DNA of 64,000 nt, taken from Rhizophagus irregularis. Its lineage: Eukaryota; Glomeromycota; Glomeromycetes; Glomerales; Glomeraceae. Made by a program: the position numbers and the translations under genes. Below the pieces are notes generated by a model. That model was given only the letters and a program-made list of their open reading frames with translations. It was not told where the DNA came from and did not search any database. Numbering within the stretch: position 1 is the stretch's first letter; every line of letters starts with the position of its first letter. This document shows, piece after piece, positions 37,398-47,732 of the stretch. The stretch is taken from positions 1,798,001-1,862,000 of the forward strand of contig NC_089445.1 of assembly GCF_026210795.1 (NCBI RefSeq). The letters run 5' to 3'.

Positions 37398-38109
37398 CTA
37401 GGGGTTAGATAAATATACGGGGGGGACAACTCATAGGTTACACAGGCTGATCAATAAAAACCCGAACTGTCGCCACTATAAATTGGTTACACAAACGAAT
37501 TTTCATATTAAATCGCGCAAAAATTTTACTTTTTTTTGATTTTTTCGACGCGTATAGATAGAGAAGCAGCCGATCTTAAAAGTTAAGGTTGTATATGTTA
37601 GCTCTATGTAAGTGTAGTTTTTTTATCAAAATTGAACCACTGGTTGCTTCGTTCTTAATTTTATATGTATTTGTTCCTTTTATATTAGAAAGCTAGAATT
37701 ATACTTTTTTTTTTTTAGAGATTCCAATAAAAAGTTATAAAATATTTTTGCTTAAAACATTTAAAAATAGTGCTTTCTTCTTTTATTATGTATTATTTTC
37801 AAGTGTGTAATAATTTTTCATATAGTTTTGAGGTATTTCAAATAGCCGATCCTATTTTTTGAAAAATACAGAAAATAAACTAACGAAAAAAAATACGTAA
37901 CGATAAACTTGAGCATTTCGTCATTTCCGAAAAATAGTTTTTATTTTGTGATGGGTTGATTATCGGCAGATCTTTCACTTTAAACATGGGGTATCGTTAC
38001 ATTTTACTAGTAACACATAGTAATTTACATATGGTGACAGTTCTAGCGATCACTAATCAGCCTGTGTAACCTATGAGTTGTCCCCCCCGTATATTTATCT
38101 AACCCCTAG
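37398..38109. mobile_element. Non-autonomous TIR DNA element, 712 bp, 7-bp target duplication
   Basis: Ends CTAGGGGTTAGATAAATATA, perfect inverted copies for about 50 bp ('gggggggacaactcatagg', 'gttacacaggctgat') and then weaker to about 80 bp. Flanked by GTATAAT on both sides (37391-37397, 38110-38116). The interior of about 550 bp contains no open frame of note. The 7-bp duplication does not point cleanly to one superfamily; hAT would give 8. Confidence 0.85.
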
Positions 38110-38116
38110 GTATAAT

Positions 38117-39250
38117 ATGATCGAGCCAATGTCAATACGTATGGTATGGTTTTTCGCAGTGTGGTTTGATCATCAAATGTTGACTAGCCACAAAACATCT
38201 CTTTTAAAGAATTTAATATAAATATTAATATTGACTTTATTTATTTTTAAACTTTCTTCCAGATTCTTTACGTTAAAAATTATAAAAACTTGAATATGTC
38301 AAAGTTTAACAATTTGTTTATCAGTCTGAATGTACCGTTATATTAATTTTATATGTTGATTTTATAATAAAAGTTTATTCGGAAATCTTGATTTACAAGA
38401 TATTTATATTAATGATGCACAAGTTGACAAACGTGTAAACACGTATTATTTGCTTGTTTCTTTTGTTCTGATAAATTGTGGTTTAAATACTATTAGACTT
38501 ATCTTTGTCATGTGTTTATATGCTGAAAATCCATACACGTATGGTTTTTTGTATGGATTTGCATACTACGGATTAAAAACCATACGGGTTTAAGTAATAC
38601 GATACGCCGGAATGCCAAAAATATTTTCAGCATAAATTATAAGACCGCATGAATTGCAGTTTGATAAGTTAGATTGTCATTTGAGTTTAAATTTAAGTTA
38701 CATAAGACTTATGAACAAATGAATCAAAAATAACTTATAGAAATAATATACTATGCTATCAGCGACAATTTCATTGGATATCTTAAAAAAATTATCTGGT
38801 ATAAGCCAAAGAAACATCATACTTCTTTTCTTAATTTCTCGTTAATATTGATCATTTGCTTTAAATTAAATCGGTGTTGAGATTCTTTTACTAACATATC
38901 GATAATAGATCTCAAATAATAAATATCTATCTAACCGATTAAATTATTTACCGTTAATTTTGTAAAACCTACTTTACCCATAAATACGTCTTACTCGTAA
39001 TACCCATAATAGTGATAATTTTTGATATTAAATATAATTTACGTTTATTCTTCTTAAATCTTTAAATTTTACGGTTTGTGAAATTCTTTTTTAGTTTATA
39101 CGAGAATATATATAAATTTTTATTTATTTACTATATAAAAAATACATATAGCTGATAATAAAATAAAAAAAAGTATTATACAAAACGAATTGTAAACTAC
39201 ATACAGCACATTGAATTTTCAAAATGATATTTCTCTTGCGTGGACGTGGT
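38117..39250. other. Non-coding stretch with a small inverted repeat
   Basis: No gene. At 38519-38634 a 12-bp inverted repeat (tatgctgaaaat / attttcagcata) encloses several 'ccatac(g/a)...gtatgg' palindromes. This is a possible tiny fold-back element, not firmly bounded. Confidence 0.4.
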
Positions 39251-39792
39251 TTAATATTCAGCTAATGGAGCGTCTCTCTTAGCCTTTTGCTTGTTACATT
39301 GCTATTGAATAAATATCGAAAAAAGATGAAGAAAATTTTAATAAAAGCAAATTAACAAACATGTCTGTGCAGTATATTATAAAAATAACTTACTCCATGA
39401 GATTTAGTATGAGATTTGATCATATACTTCATTTCTCGTTCAGAGGTTTTTCTTTCTTTTCTTTCTATTTCAATTTCTTTTGATTGTTTATGTTTATAAT
39501 AATTATTACTAACTTTTTTCTTTTTTTTCTCTGGAAGACTTTGCATCTCATTGCCTTTTATTTTTAATAACGCTTCCAATTTATCAATTGCTTCTTTAAT
39601 TCTTTCTTTAGATGGCGGAAGAGTACTTTTGTTATCAAGTTTAATTTCAAATTTTGCTGGTATCGCAATGGTGTTTACACTAATGTATGTGCCAGTTTTC
39701 TTAGCAATGGGTTTTAGATTACGTCCGTCACGACCAATTAGTCTTCCAATATCAATATGTTTAGGAATATTAATTTTAGTTGGCGTTTGCAT
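39251..39792 (-). CDS. KH-domain RNA-binding protein, copy 1
   Basis: Exons (minus) 39792-39394 and 39301-39251 give about 149 residues. The intron starts GTAAGT and ends TAG. Reading through it instead would end the protein at residue 146 with a Cys. The N-terminal half has a KH signature: IPKHIDIGRLIGRDGRNLKP, with the RNA-contacting GxxG loop as G20-R-D-G23, then IAKKTGTYISVNT and a helix ERIKEAIDKLEALLKI. The C-terminal half is Lys/Glu-rich and probably helical or disordered. A role in binding RNA is inferred from the domain. A paralogue lies at 43084-43464, with similar flanking sequence upstream of both. Confidence 0.75.
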
Positions 39793-41510
39793 TTTGTAAA
39801 GTTACTGGATAAACGTTGTCTGTCGGGGTGAAGGAACGTTTATCAATGAATAACTAAGGATTTATATATATGTGTATATAATAAAATTTGTATATTTTAT
39901 ATATTTTTATAATTATCTACAAAGTTTACAAAAATACATTTTTTAACAGAACTTTAGACGAGAAAACTTTAATAAGGTTATGGAGGTTATCATCTGATGT
40001 GGGTTCTGCGGCACAATAATTTCCTTATTGGAATAACAAAAACACAATTAATCATTTTTTTGGGGGAGTATCGGGTATCATGCATGTGTGCATGTGACAA
40101 TTTTATAATCTTATTGCCTATTACCGTTTAGCACTGACCTTTTTCGAATTTTGAGTTTGTAATCAAAAGTTTCTGACGCGAGTGTGAGCGTGATAAATAT
40201 ACTTAAGTACAACTTTTTGCGATCTACAACAATCAAAAATTGAATATTTGAAATGTTACAAAGTTTCTATGTTTAGCTTTATTACTTTTTTTTAAGAGTA
40301 AATTTATCTTAAAAAAGTTAATTGTGACACATAAATAACGAATTAAACATGCAGAGAATTGTTGAATAGTTCTTAAATTATGATTTCTTCTATCCATCAG
40401 TAATATATTATTTTTAAAAAGTAAAATATTCTAGAATTTCTCAAGAACGTAATAATTATCCTAATTGATACTTTATAAACATTTCCATTTGAGAATAGTC
40501 TTCTAGAGTTTAGACTTTAGACATCTTATTATCTTTTTTTTTTCATTTACGAAAAGTATCCTAATAATAAATCTGACACAAAAAAAGGATTAGATTATTA
40601 AATATAGCGAGTAGTCGTGGTTTATTATGGCCAGTATTACACTTTCTATTAATTGAAACTAAATAAATAATTTATTAGGCTTATTTTGTAATAATATTTA
40701 TATAATTATTGTTTGAAAGCGTTAAACGTATTGTGGACAAAAATTTCAGTAAGTTGATGATCATATCTTAGTAATATTACGTTTGAAAATTATTAGGATT
40801 ATTGAAATATAGTGAATTGGAACGTGTAAATCAGTTCAATTATCAAAAGTCACGAGAATATAATGTATCTTTCTATTCGGTATTACGTTATAATATATTT
40901 ATCATAACTTTACTAATTAAAGTTGAGTTCATTGCTATTATTCAATAATTTGTGAGGCGTGAAATTATTCCGTGTTTGATCCGTTGTGTAAATCGGAGTA
41001 AAATTTGTTAATATGGTTGGAAAGATATCTACTAAATAAGTTCAGATGTCTTTTTATTGACGATTACGCAATAAATTATATTTATTTAATATTACCAAAT
41101 ATAAAAATAATTTTAAGTGGTTGGAGAATATGTAATCATTTACTTGTGTAATAAAAAATCATGACATTGTTTTTAATAGGATGTACATACTGATTACATT
41201 AAGAATTAATCATACATACTTTATATCCTCTCTGTAGCAATAGAACATACGTTGAAATACGCGTTTAATTAACTAATTAAAATTGTGATATAATACAATA
41301 TCTGCTTGTAAGTATTGTGATCAAAGACGGGGCAAATTAATTATATGATTTACATGTACTATATATCTGAGCTTCTGAGCTTATATTGATTTATTTAATC
41401 GGATTGTAAGTACATGAGTCATTCCAAATAAGTCATGAGTCATTCCGATTTGATTTGAATTTTTTGGTATTTAGATAACAAAAAACATATAAAAGACCCT
41501 ACTTTCTTTT
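39793..41510. other. 5' flank of KH copy 1 and non-coding DNA
   Basis: The first 350 bp or so resemble the region upstream of the KH paralogue (shared 'ttgtaaagttactggataaa', 'aatttccttattggaa' and 'ctgacgcga/aatg' patterns), showing that the duplication included 5' DNA. The rest has no recognisable feature. Confidence 0.5.
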
Positions 41511-41514
41511 TATA

Positions 41515-42068
41515 TTATTCTCTTTTTTTTAGTCTTTTTTTTATTTTAGGACTTCTCTTTTTTTTCGGTCTTTCTTTTTAGGACTTCTCTTTTTTTTGTC
41601 TTTCTTTTTAGGTTTTTTTCTTTTTTCGGTCTTTCCTCTTTTTTTTTGGTCTTTCTTTTTAAGACTTCTCTCTCTTTTTTTCGGTCATGCTTTTTAGGTC
41701 TTCTCTCTCTTTTTTTTCGGTCACACTTTTTTTCGGTCTTTCTTTTTAGGATTCTCTTTTTTTTATCTTTCTTTTTTTAGGTCTTCTCTTCCTTTCGGTC
41801 TTTCTTTTTAGGACTTCTTTTGTTTTTCGGTCTTTCTTTTAAGACTGTTTTTACCTTTTTTTTATACTGTAGGTTTTCTCCTTTTTTCGGTCTTTCCTCT
41901 TTTTTTTTTGATCTTCTTTTCAAGATTTTTCAGTCTTTATTTTAGGTTTTCTCCTTTTCTTTGGTCTTTCTTCAAGGATTCTCTTTTTTTTTCAATCTTT
42001 CTTTTTTTAGATCATCTCTTCCTTTCGGTCTTCTCATACCATCTGCTTTTTTTTTGGATCTTCTTTTT
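41515..42068. repeat. Polypyrimidine tandem array ('ggtctttctttttaggacttc')
   Basis: About 15-20 imperfect copies of a 25-35 bp unit, (t)cggtctttctttttagga followed by cttctcttttttt, give an almost pure C/T strand over 550 bp. The open frame at 41908-42132 is a Phe/Leu/Ser reading of it and not a gene. Confidence 0.85.
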
Positions 42069-42270
42069 TTTAGTGGAGATTAAGGGCTTGAAATGCATTT
42101 GTAAGATCACTAAGCATCATATTTCATGTTGATGAATATCCTTTGAAATATTTCAGTTATATCGGGAAAAATTTTTGCGTGAAATCTCATCCAGGCTTGA
42201 ATAACAAAATGAATTGTTTGCAACTTTCTTTTTTTCAAGATTTTTCAGAACTAATATTTTTTTTAATTAG

Positions 42271-42626
42271 GAGCGGTATAGTTCTATGCGTGAATGAATA
42301 AGGCCAAAGGTAAGTTTATTGGGTACTTTAAGTTGGAGCAGCATGATGCTATGCATGGGCGGGAGCATAGCGTGCTTACTTTTGTAAGCCTGTGAGTACC
42401 AGCTTTGCTGCAGTCTCACAGTAGGGCTGGTTGGGAATATTTTTGGAGCGGTATAGTACTATGCGAGGGTTGGAGCATAGACGCTTACCTTTAGTAAGCT
42501 CGTAGGTACCAGTTTCTGCTGCAGTCCTACGATAGGACCGGTTGGTTGTGGTACGGCATGGTGCTATGCGTAATTTTAATTGGGAGGAGCATAGTGCGCT
42601 TCTTCGGAAGTCCCTTGTGGCAGGGC
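42271..42626 (+). repeat. Hairpin-rich repeat set, possible structured RNA or fold-back modules
   Basis: A partial copy (42271) and three further copies (about 42335, 42446, 42550) of a roughly 110-bp, relatively G+C-rich unit. Copies 1 and 2 each form the same three hairpins: P1 (c)tatgc/gcata(g) (42348-42371; 42459-42480), P2 GCTTAC/GTAAGC (42374-42389; 42483-42499) and P3, CTGTGAG/CTCACAG in copy 1 (42390-42421) and TCGTAGG/CCTACGA in copy 2 (42500-42532), around a shared loop 'taccag...tgctgcagt'. Four of the seven P3 pairs differ by compensatory changes. Copy 3 keeps P1 but has a UUCG-capped stem (42599-42610) and a CCCT/AGGG stem. No frame is conserved. It could be an RNA or a DNA hairpin element. 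Confidence 0.6.
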
Positions 42627-43083
42627 CGTAAGTAATTAAGATTTCAAAATATGGTAAATCAAAAAATTTGCAAAATTAATTATTTTTGATATAATGTGAC
42701 TATTACTATTATTTCTATCAAGGAACAATATTTTTTATTTTACTTTATTAATTTGGATAAAATGAAATGTTAAATGAAACGTATATTATATTTTTCTTGT
42801 CCAGTTTATTTATTGTGCGCGTTAGTAAGAAACACCAATAATCTTTTCTTAGAATATATTGTTAATTTATATATTTTACTGAAAATACTTTTTATTGTAA
42901 TAATAAGTAATTTTATTTACGTAAAAAAAACAATACATATATAAAAAAAGAAAGTGATATACAAAACTAATTACAGACTACATAGGTATTTTTTCTAAGT
43001 ACATAACTAAATATTTACTTAAACTCGTAATTTTTTTTATATTTTACTTTGTCGTAGTCTATATGAGAGTTGATTTATTTGTG
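42627..43083. other. Non-coding 3' flank of KH copy 2
   Basis: AT-rich. No second exon equivalent to that of KH copy 1 can be recognised here. Confidence 0.4.
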
Positions 43084-43464
43084 TTATTTCCGTTCAGAGG
43101 CTATTCTTTCTCTTTTCAAATTATTTTCTTTCCAACGTTTTGATTTTTCGTAATGATTTTCTTTATGATTGTTATTGTTAACTTTCTTTTTTACAGTATT
43201 TTTTTGACGATTTTTCATCTCAAGATCGATTGTTTTCATTAACTTTTTTAATTTATCACTTGCTTCTTTAATTCTATCTTTACATGATAGAAGAGTAATT
43301 TTTTCATTAATTTTAATTTCAATATGTGGTGGTTTTGCTTCGGTGATTACATGAATATGTGTACCAGTTTCCTCTTCAATGGGTTTTAGGTTACATCCTC
43401 CAGGACCAATCAATCTTCCAAAGGAAATAATTTTAGGGATTTTAATTTTGGTTGGTGATTGCAT
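43084..43464 (-). CDS. KH-domain protein, copy 2 (possibly truncated)
   Basis: Single open frame of 126 residues, paralogous to the gene at 39251-39792. It has the same start (MQSPTKIKIPK), GRLIGPGGCNLKP with the GxxG loop as G20-P-G-G23, EEETGTHIHVITEAKPPHIE, and the helix DRIKEASDKLKKLMK, followed by a basic tail ending ERIASERK. In copy 1 the equivalent SERE is followed by about 30 more residues and a spliced exon. Here the frame stops at once and no comparable 3' exon is seen, so the C-terminus looks truncated. The KH core is intact and may still bind RNA. Confidence 0.6.
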   Translation of the reverse strand: MQSPTKIKIPKIISFGRLIGPGGCNLKPIEEETGTHIHVITEAKPPHIEIKINEKITLLSCKDRIKEASDKLKKLMKTIDLEMKNRQKNTVKKKVNNNNHKENHYEKSKRWKENNLKRERIASERK

Positions 43465-45700
43465 TTTGTAAAGTTATTGGTTAAACGTTATCGGTAGAAA
43501 AGAAATTGAGCTAAAGAGGGCAAGGCACAAATGAAGAGCGTAATGAAGGAATTTTGTTTTTTTTTAAAAAAAAAATAATAATACAAATTTTACAAGAAAA
43601 AAAATTTAATTGTTTTTTTCTAAAAAAAAAGGTAGGGCTTTGATGGGACCCACTTTTAAATAAGTTTATGAACGTACTTAATGATCATCTGGAGTGACAT
43701 GAAAAGCATTTTTTGTTATTGTTAACAGAAAAGATGTCGGGTATTTACGGCAATAATGATTTCCTTATTGAAACAACAAAAGCAACATTGAAAACAAGAT
43801 CTTTTTTTTGAGAATATCTTACATATCTTACATGTGATAATCTTGTAATTTATGCAAGCCATGACTATTATCGACCCATTTTTTAGAGTTTACATCCAAA
43901 ATTGCTGACGCAAATGACGCAAAGGATTAAGAGGGTGATAAACGCATTTGAGTACCACCTTGTGACGATAAACCGCAGATCTTCAACAAAAGAAATTTTT
44001 TAGGTTTCGAGCCTTACTACTCGATTTATAACATAATAAACTTTTATCTGTGACTCTAAAACAGATCATTAATTTGCACTTCTAATAATTGCAATAAAAC
44101 TACAAAAGATCTTTTGATTATTTTAACTTTGAACAACGAGTATCTATTAATAATTCAATTATATAAAAGACTTTGTCGTATCTTAATATATTTGAATGCA
44201 CAAAAAGTTGATATGATAACTATTATATTATATATAAGATTTGAAACGAAGTTTATGTCACTAAAATATGAAGTGGAATATCCTATAAAAAAAGTCGATC
44301 CGTGTTTTATATTCCATCTTTTTCCGTAAAAGGCTTATATTTGCGGAATTAATAACCTTATATCACAGAATTTATCGAATTATTGAATGGATCCGTGAAA
44401 GGCTCATTTTTACGGAGTTTTTACAGCAAATTTTTTATAGGGACGTTTCGAAAACAGCATAAAATAATAAAAAAGCAAATCGTAATATATACAGTATGTA
44501 CATGTATATATTGAATTTCGCAATAGAAAATTCATATCATCATTTGAGTCATAATAAAATATATTACGTTGACGCGTAAATAATTTTTATAATATTATAT
44601 AATTTGTTAAGTATAATTTTCTTACAGTTTTTAAATAAAGCTACTAATCGATGTTTATCTAATCATCATATTTAGTTATAGGTTTCTTTATAAAAATAGT
44701 TTTTGTTTCATGAATATTCATCCTGTGGTATCAATCCATCACCTGATTAATTGATTATAGTTTTTTGTATGAGTTTAATCCTTTAATACAACTTAGCGTT
44801 TTTGTTAAGCTGAAATTTTTTTTATTTGAGATTTGTGATAAAAGACTAATCGAGTATATTATTTTTCAAGTTAGTTTGTCTTTATTCGCGTTAAACTTTT
44901 TTTTTTATTTGGAAAAAATATTTTTTCAAAAAATTATATTAAATTTTCTTGTTTATACATATAATTTTTGCCCAAGAATACAGACTATGCTAAATGACAT
45001 ATTACTGGGTAAATTATTGAAACCGATCGTCTCTAGCTAAACTCCATCATATCCTATTTCTTGCATATTATCAATAATAATTCCGTTATTATTGATCATA
45101 TTATCGAAAGATCATTGTTAAATCGATTCTATTATTATTATTCATGATTTAACTCGTAACATATAGATTGATAAGGGCATATCTTAATTGTGAAATAACA
45201 AATTTTTATTACAATTATTACAATTCTTAAAATACATTGATTTATAAACGTGTTTATATAGTAATCTTATGATCCAGTTAATAATTAAACAATTATAAAA
45301 AAAAGTTATGAATATTAACTTAAACCATTAAATATTCTACCATCAGTCCATGTTTCAGAATACACTTTGGAAATTCATTATCAATTCTTTAAATCTATCA
45401 AATGTTACCCATTCAAGAATCAACAATCAAACTTTTTCTTATTATTATTATTCTATGATGTAATATAAATATCATAATAGGGTATAACAATATTTAATAA
45501 ATAGACGCTAATTATCAAATGAAACGTATTAAGGCGACAGCACTTTATTTCCTAAAAAAAATACAACTAATCGACAATTAACAATTTGATCCGTTCGTAT
45601 AAAGAATCGAAAAGCTTTAAATGTAGCAAGACACACTGTTTTATCAGCGTTATTGGTGACAAATAATGTGATAGACTGGTCTAATCCGGTTAGGTTGTAT
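43465..45700. other. Non-coding DNA
   Basis: The part nearest the KH gene (to about 43940) is a diverged duplicate of the flank of KH copy 1. At 44310-44425 a short segment ('ccgtgaaaggctcattttta' and relatives) is repeated twice. The open frame at 44765-45040 is Phe/Leu/Ile-rich and matches no family. Confidence 0.5.
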
Positions 45701-45706
45701 ATTTTT

Positions 45707-46685
45707 TCACATGATATGAAACGAGACACCATTGTTCTGAACCATATTAGCTTTAACGACATGTGGTGGTGAAGGACCCTTTGTTCTTGGTGGCTTAGGT
45801 TTCGTTATGGCCGGTGAATATGGTTCAGTCGGCTTTGGCTTTTGTACTTTTGATATTCCGCAATTCCTATTTTCAAAGATCTTTAAAAGAGAATTTAAAA
45901 TTTTAAGCAAGAGACGATGTAACGATGTTTTATGCGTAAAATCTCAGACGAACAATTACCTTTCGATCTAATTGATCTAATTGATTAGCCTTGAATCTAT
46001 AACCTCTCATTTCACTTATTTCGCGTTCTTCTGTAGGCAATATACTGAACAATAATCAAATACATTAATAATTAATTACCCGGCTTATGAATGATTTTCG
46101 TATTGAACTTCAATTAATTAATGATGTATAACTTACGTAGTGGATTTAGACCTATATTTAGTACGCAAGAACGGAGATTTCGGTACAGTTAAGGTATTTG
46201 AACGTACTTTACTAGACTTTTTTTAAAAGGAAAAAATTGCGATTGTTAGCTTCAAAATCACGATGTTGATTTTTGAAACGTATTATCATCTGATACCTTA
46301 GTATCGAATCTGGTCGGATTTTCTAAAAATTGTTTCACACTGAGAGCTAAAGGAATAAATGGTGATTTGGGGGAATTTTCTTTATTACGAGAGTTGGCCC
46401 GCGATTCAGTATGAAATTTGAAAGGCTTTGGCACTGTTGGTACGAACGCACGTTTCTAATAGACGAGATATATTATTATATAAACGCGTTAAAATGATAA
46501 TATATAAATATGATAAGCCACTTCAAATTTATAATAATTACCTGTGTTCCACCACTCTTAGCTAAATAATGTTTAGTTTGTTGCGATTGAATACTTGACG
46601 CTACCGTGACCTGACTAATATCTTCCATATATTCAAACTTTTCGGCAACTTCAGGTTTGTCGTTATAAAAATTAGTTGCGTCCAT
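45707..46685 (-). CDS. TPX2-like spindle/microtubule protein, five exons
   Basis: Exons (minus) 46685-46542, 46455-46297, 46216-46137, 46044-45960 and 45880-45707 give about 213 residues; all introns are GT-AG. Signatures of the TPX2 family: PTVPKPFKFHTESRAN (the PFxF.T..R motif), FIPLALSVKQFLENPTRFDT, a second VPKSPFLRTKYRS, then LPTEEREISEMRGYRFKANQ and GISKVQKPKPTEPYSPAIT, in the order of the importin-binding/C-terminal TPX2 region. In animals and plants TPX2 nucleates spindle microtubules and activates Aurora kinase. The protein here is short (human TPX2 is over 700 residues) and lacks an obvious Aurora-binding motif, though the N-terminal YNDKPEVAEKFEYMED is rich in the aromatic/acidic residues seen there. 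The start is the first ATG of an otherwise closed exon. Confidence 0.8.
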
Positions 46686-46689
46686 AGTT

Positions 46690-46795
46690 TTGTTTTCAAT
46701 TTTTTGTTACCAAAAATCAGTTAAGAGCAAAGTCAACAAAGTTTTGTTTTCAGTTTTTATTACCAAAAAGTAGCAAAGTCAACAAAGATTATAAA
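46690..46795. repeat. Direct repeat in the TPX2-like gene promoter
   Basis: Two copies of a unit of about 50 bp run from 'gttttgttttca' through 'ttaccaaaaa' to 'agcaaagtcaacaaag', immediately upstream of the start codon. It may carry duplicated regulatory sites; no known factor site is asserted. Confidence 0.6.
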
Positions 46796-47732
46796 AAGAT
46801 TATTTCTGTACTTAAAAAGGCGCGTATCAGCGTATCATGACGTAAGATTTTTATTCTAATAAACAAGTTTTTAATTGGTCCGTTAAATATGACATGTAAT
46901 TTTATAATAAGCTGTGTAACAACACTCTTTTGCCAAATGGGGATAATTAATTTTGGCCGGAATTAAATTTCGCCCTAATTTATATTATATATACCTTATT
47001 AATAAACTCTATCTATAATTTTAAAATTTTATTGGGCTTTCTAATCAGGCTTTTCTATAATTTTAATGATATTCGGAATTTTTTTCGGTCACAATTGCAT
47101 GAAGATATTACATATAGTGAAAAGTACTTTAGATCTATTCTGACGGAATATCGTTAATTACCACCCCCTTATTCTTTTAACTATAATAAAAGAAATCCGT
47201 ACTAATCTCCCGTTTGGAAAAGTGAAATCTTTAATATTATGGTGAATTGAATTGAATTGAATAAGCTAAAGGTATATGATGATTGTTCTTTGTTCTATAA
47301 TTAAAGTATTTATAATATTAGAAATATTTAAGTGAAGATGCTACTGTATTATACCTATGTAACTGAATTTAATATAAAGAACGGTTATAATTCCAATTTC
47401 ATTTCGGATTCTTTAAAAAGTACGTTATCGTTAACATTAACTGTTAAGTATATTCATATGATAGAATGTTGCTTTAATTAACAAATAATATTATGGAAAT
47501 AGTATTTATTGTTGTCTTGCCACGTTTCCCTAAATTGAAATATTACTTGTTCAACAGATGGAATGTTTCTAGAAAAAAATTCTTTAAATGTCTCGAATCT
47601 CGAGAACCTGCCATAAAAATTTCCGCTAAGATATAATACTAAAATAAACAAAAGTATAAACTAAGTTAATAAAAATTTTTTAAATACTAACTTAAATTTA
47701 TCTGACTATTCCCGAAAAAAACTACCAATAAT
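46796..47732. other. Non-coding stretch
   Basis: AT-rich DNA with no recognisable gene. A 'gaattgaatt' microrepeat occurs near 47243-47260. Confidence 0.45.

Noticed and set aside
41908-42132. Phe/Ser/Leu-rich frame
   Set aside because: Translation of the polypyrimidine array.
44765-45040. 91-codon hydrophobic frame
   Set aside because: AT-rich composition alone explains a Phe/Leu/Ile-rich reading; no membrane-protein family, splice sites or neighbour support it.
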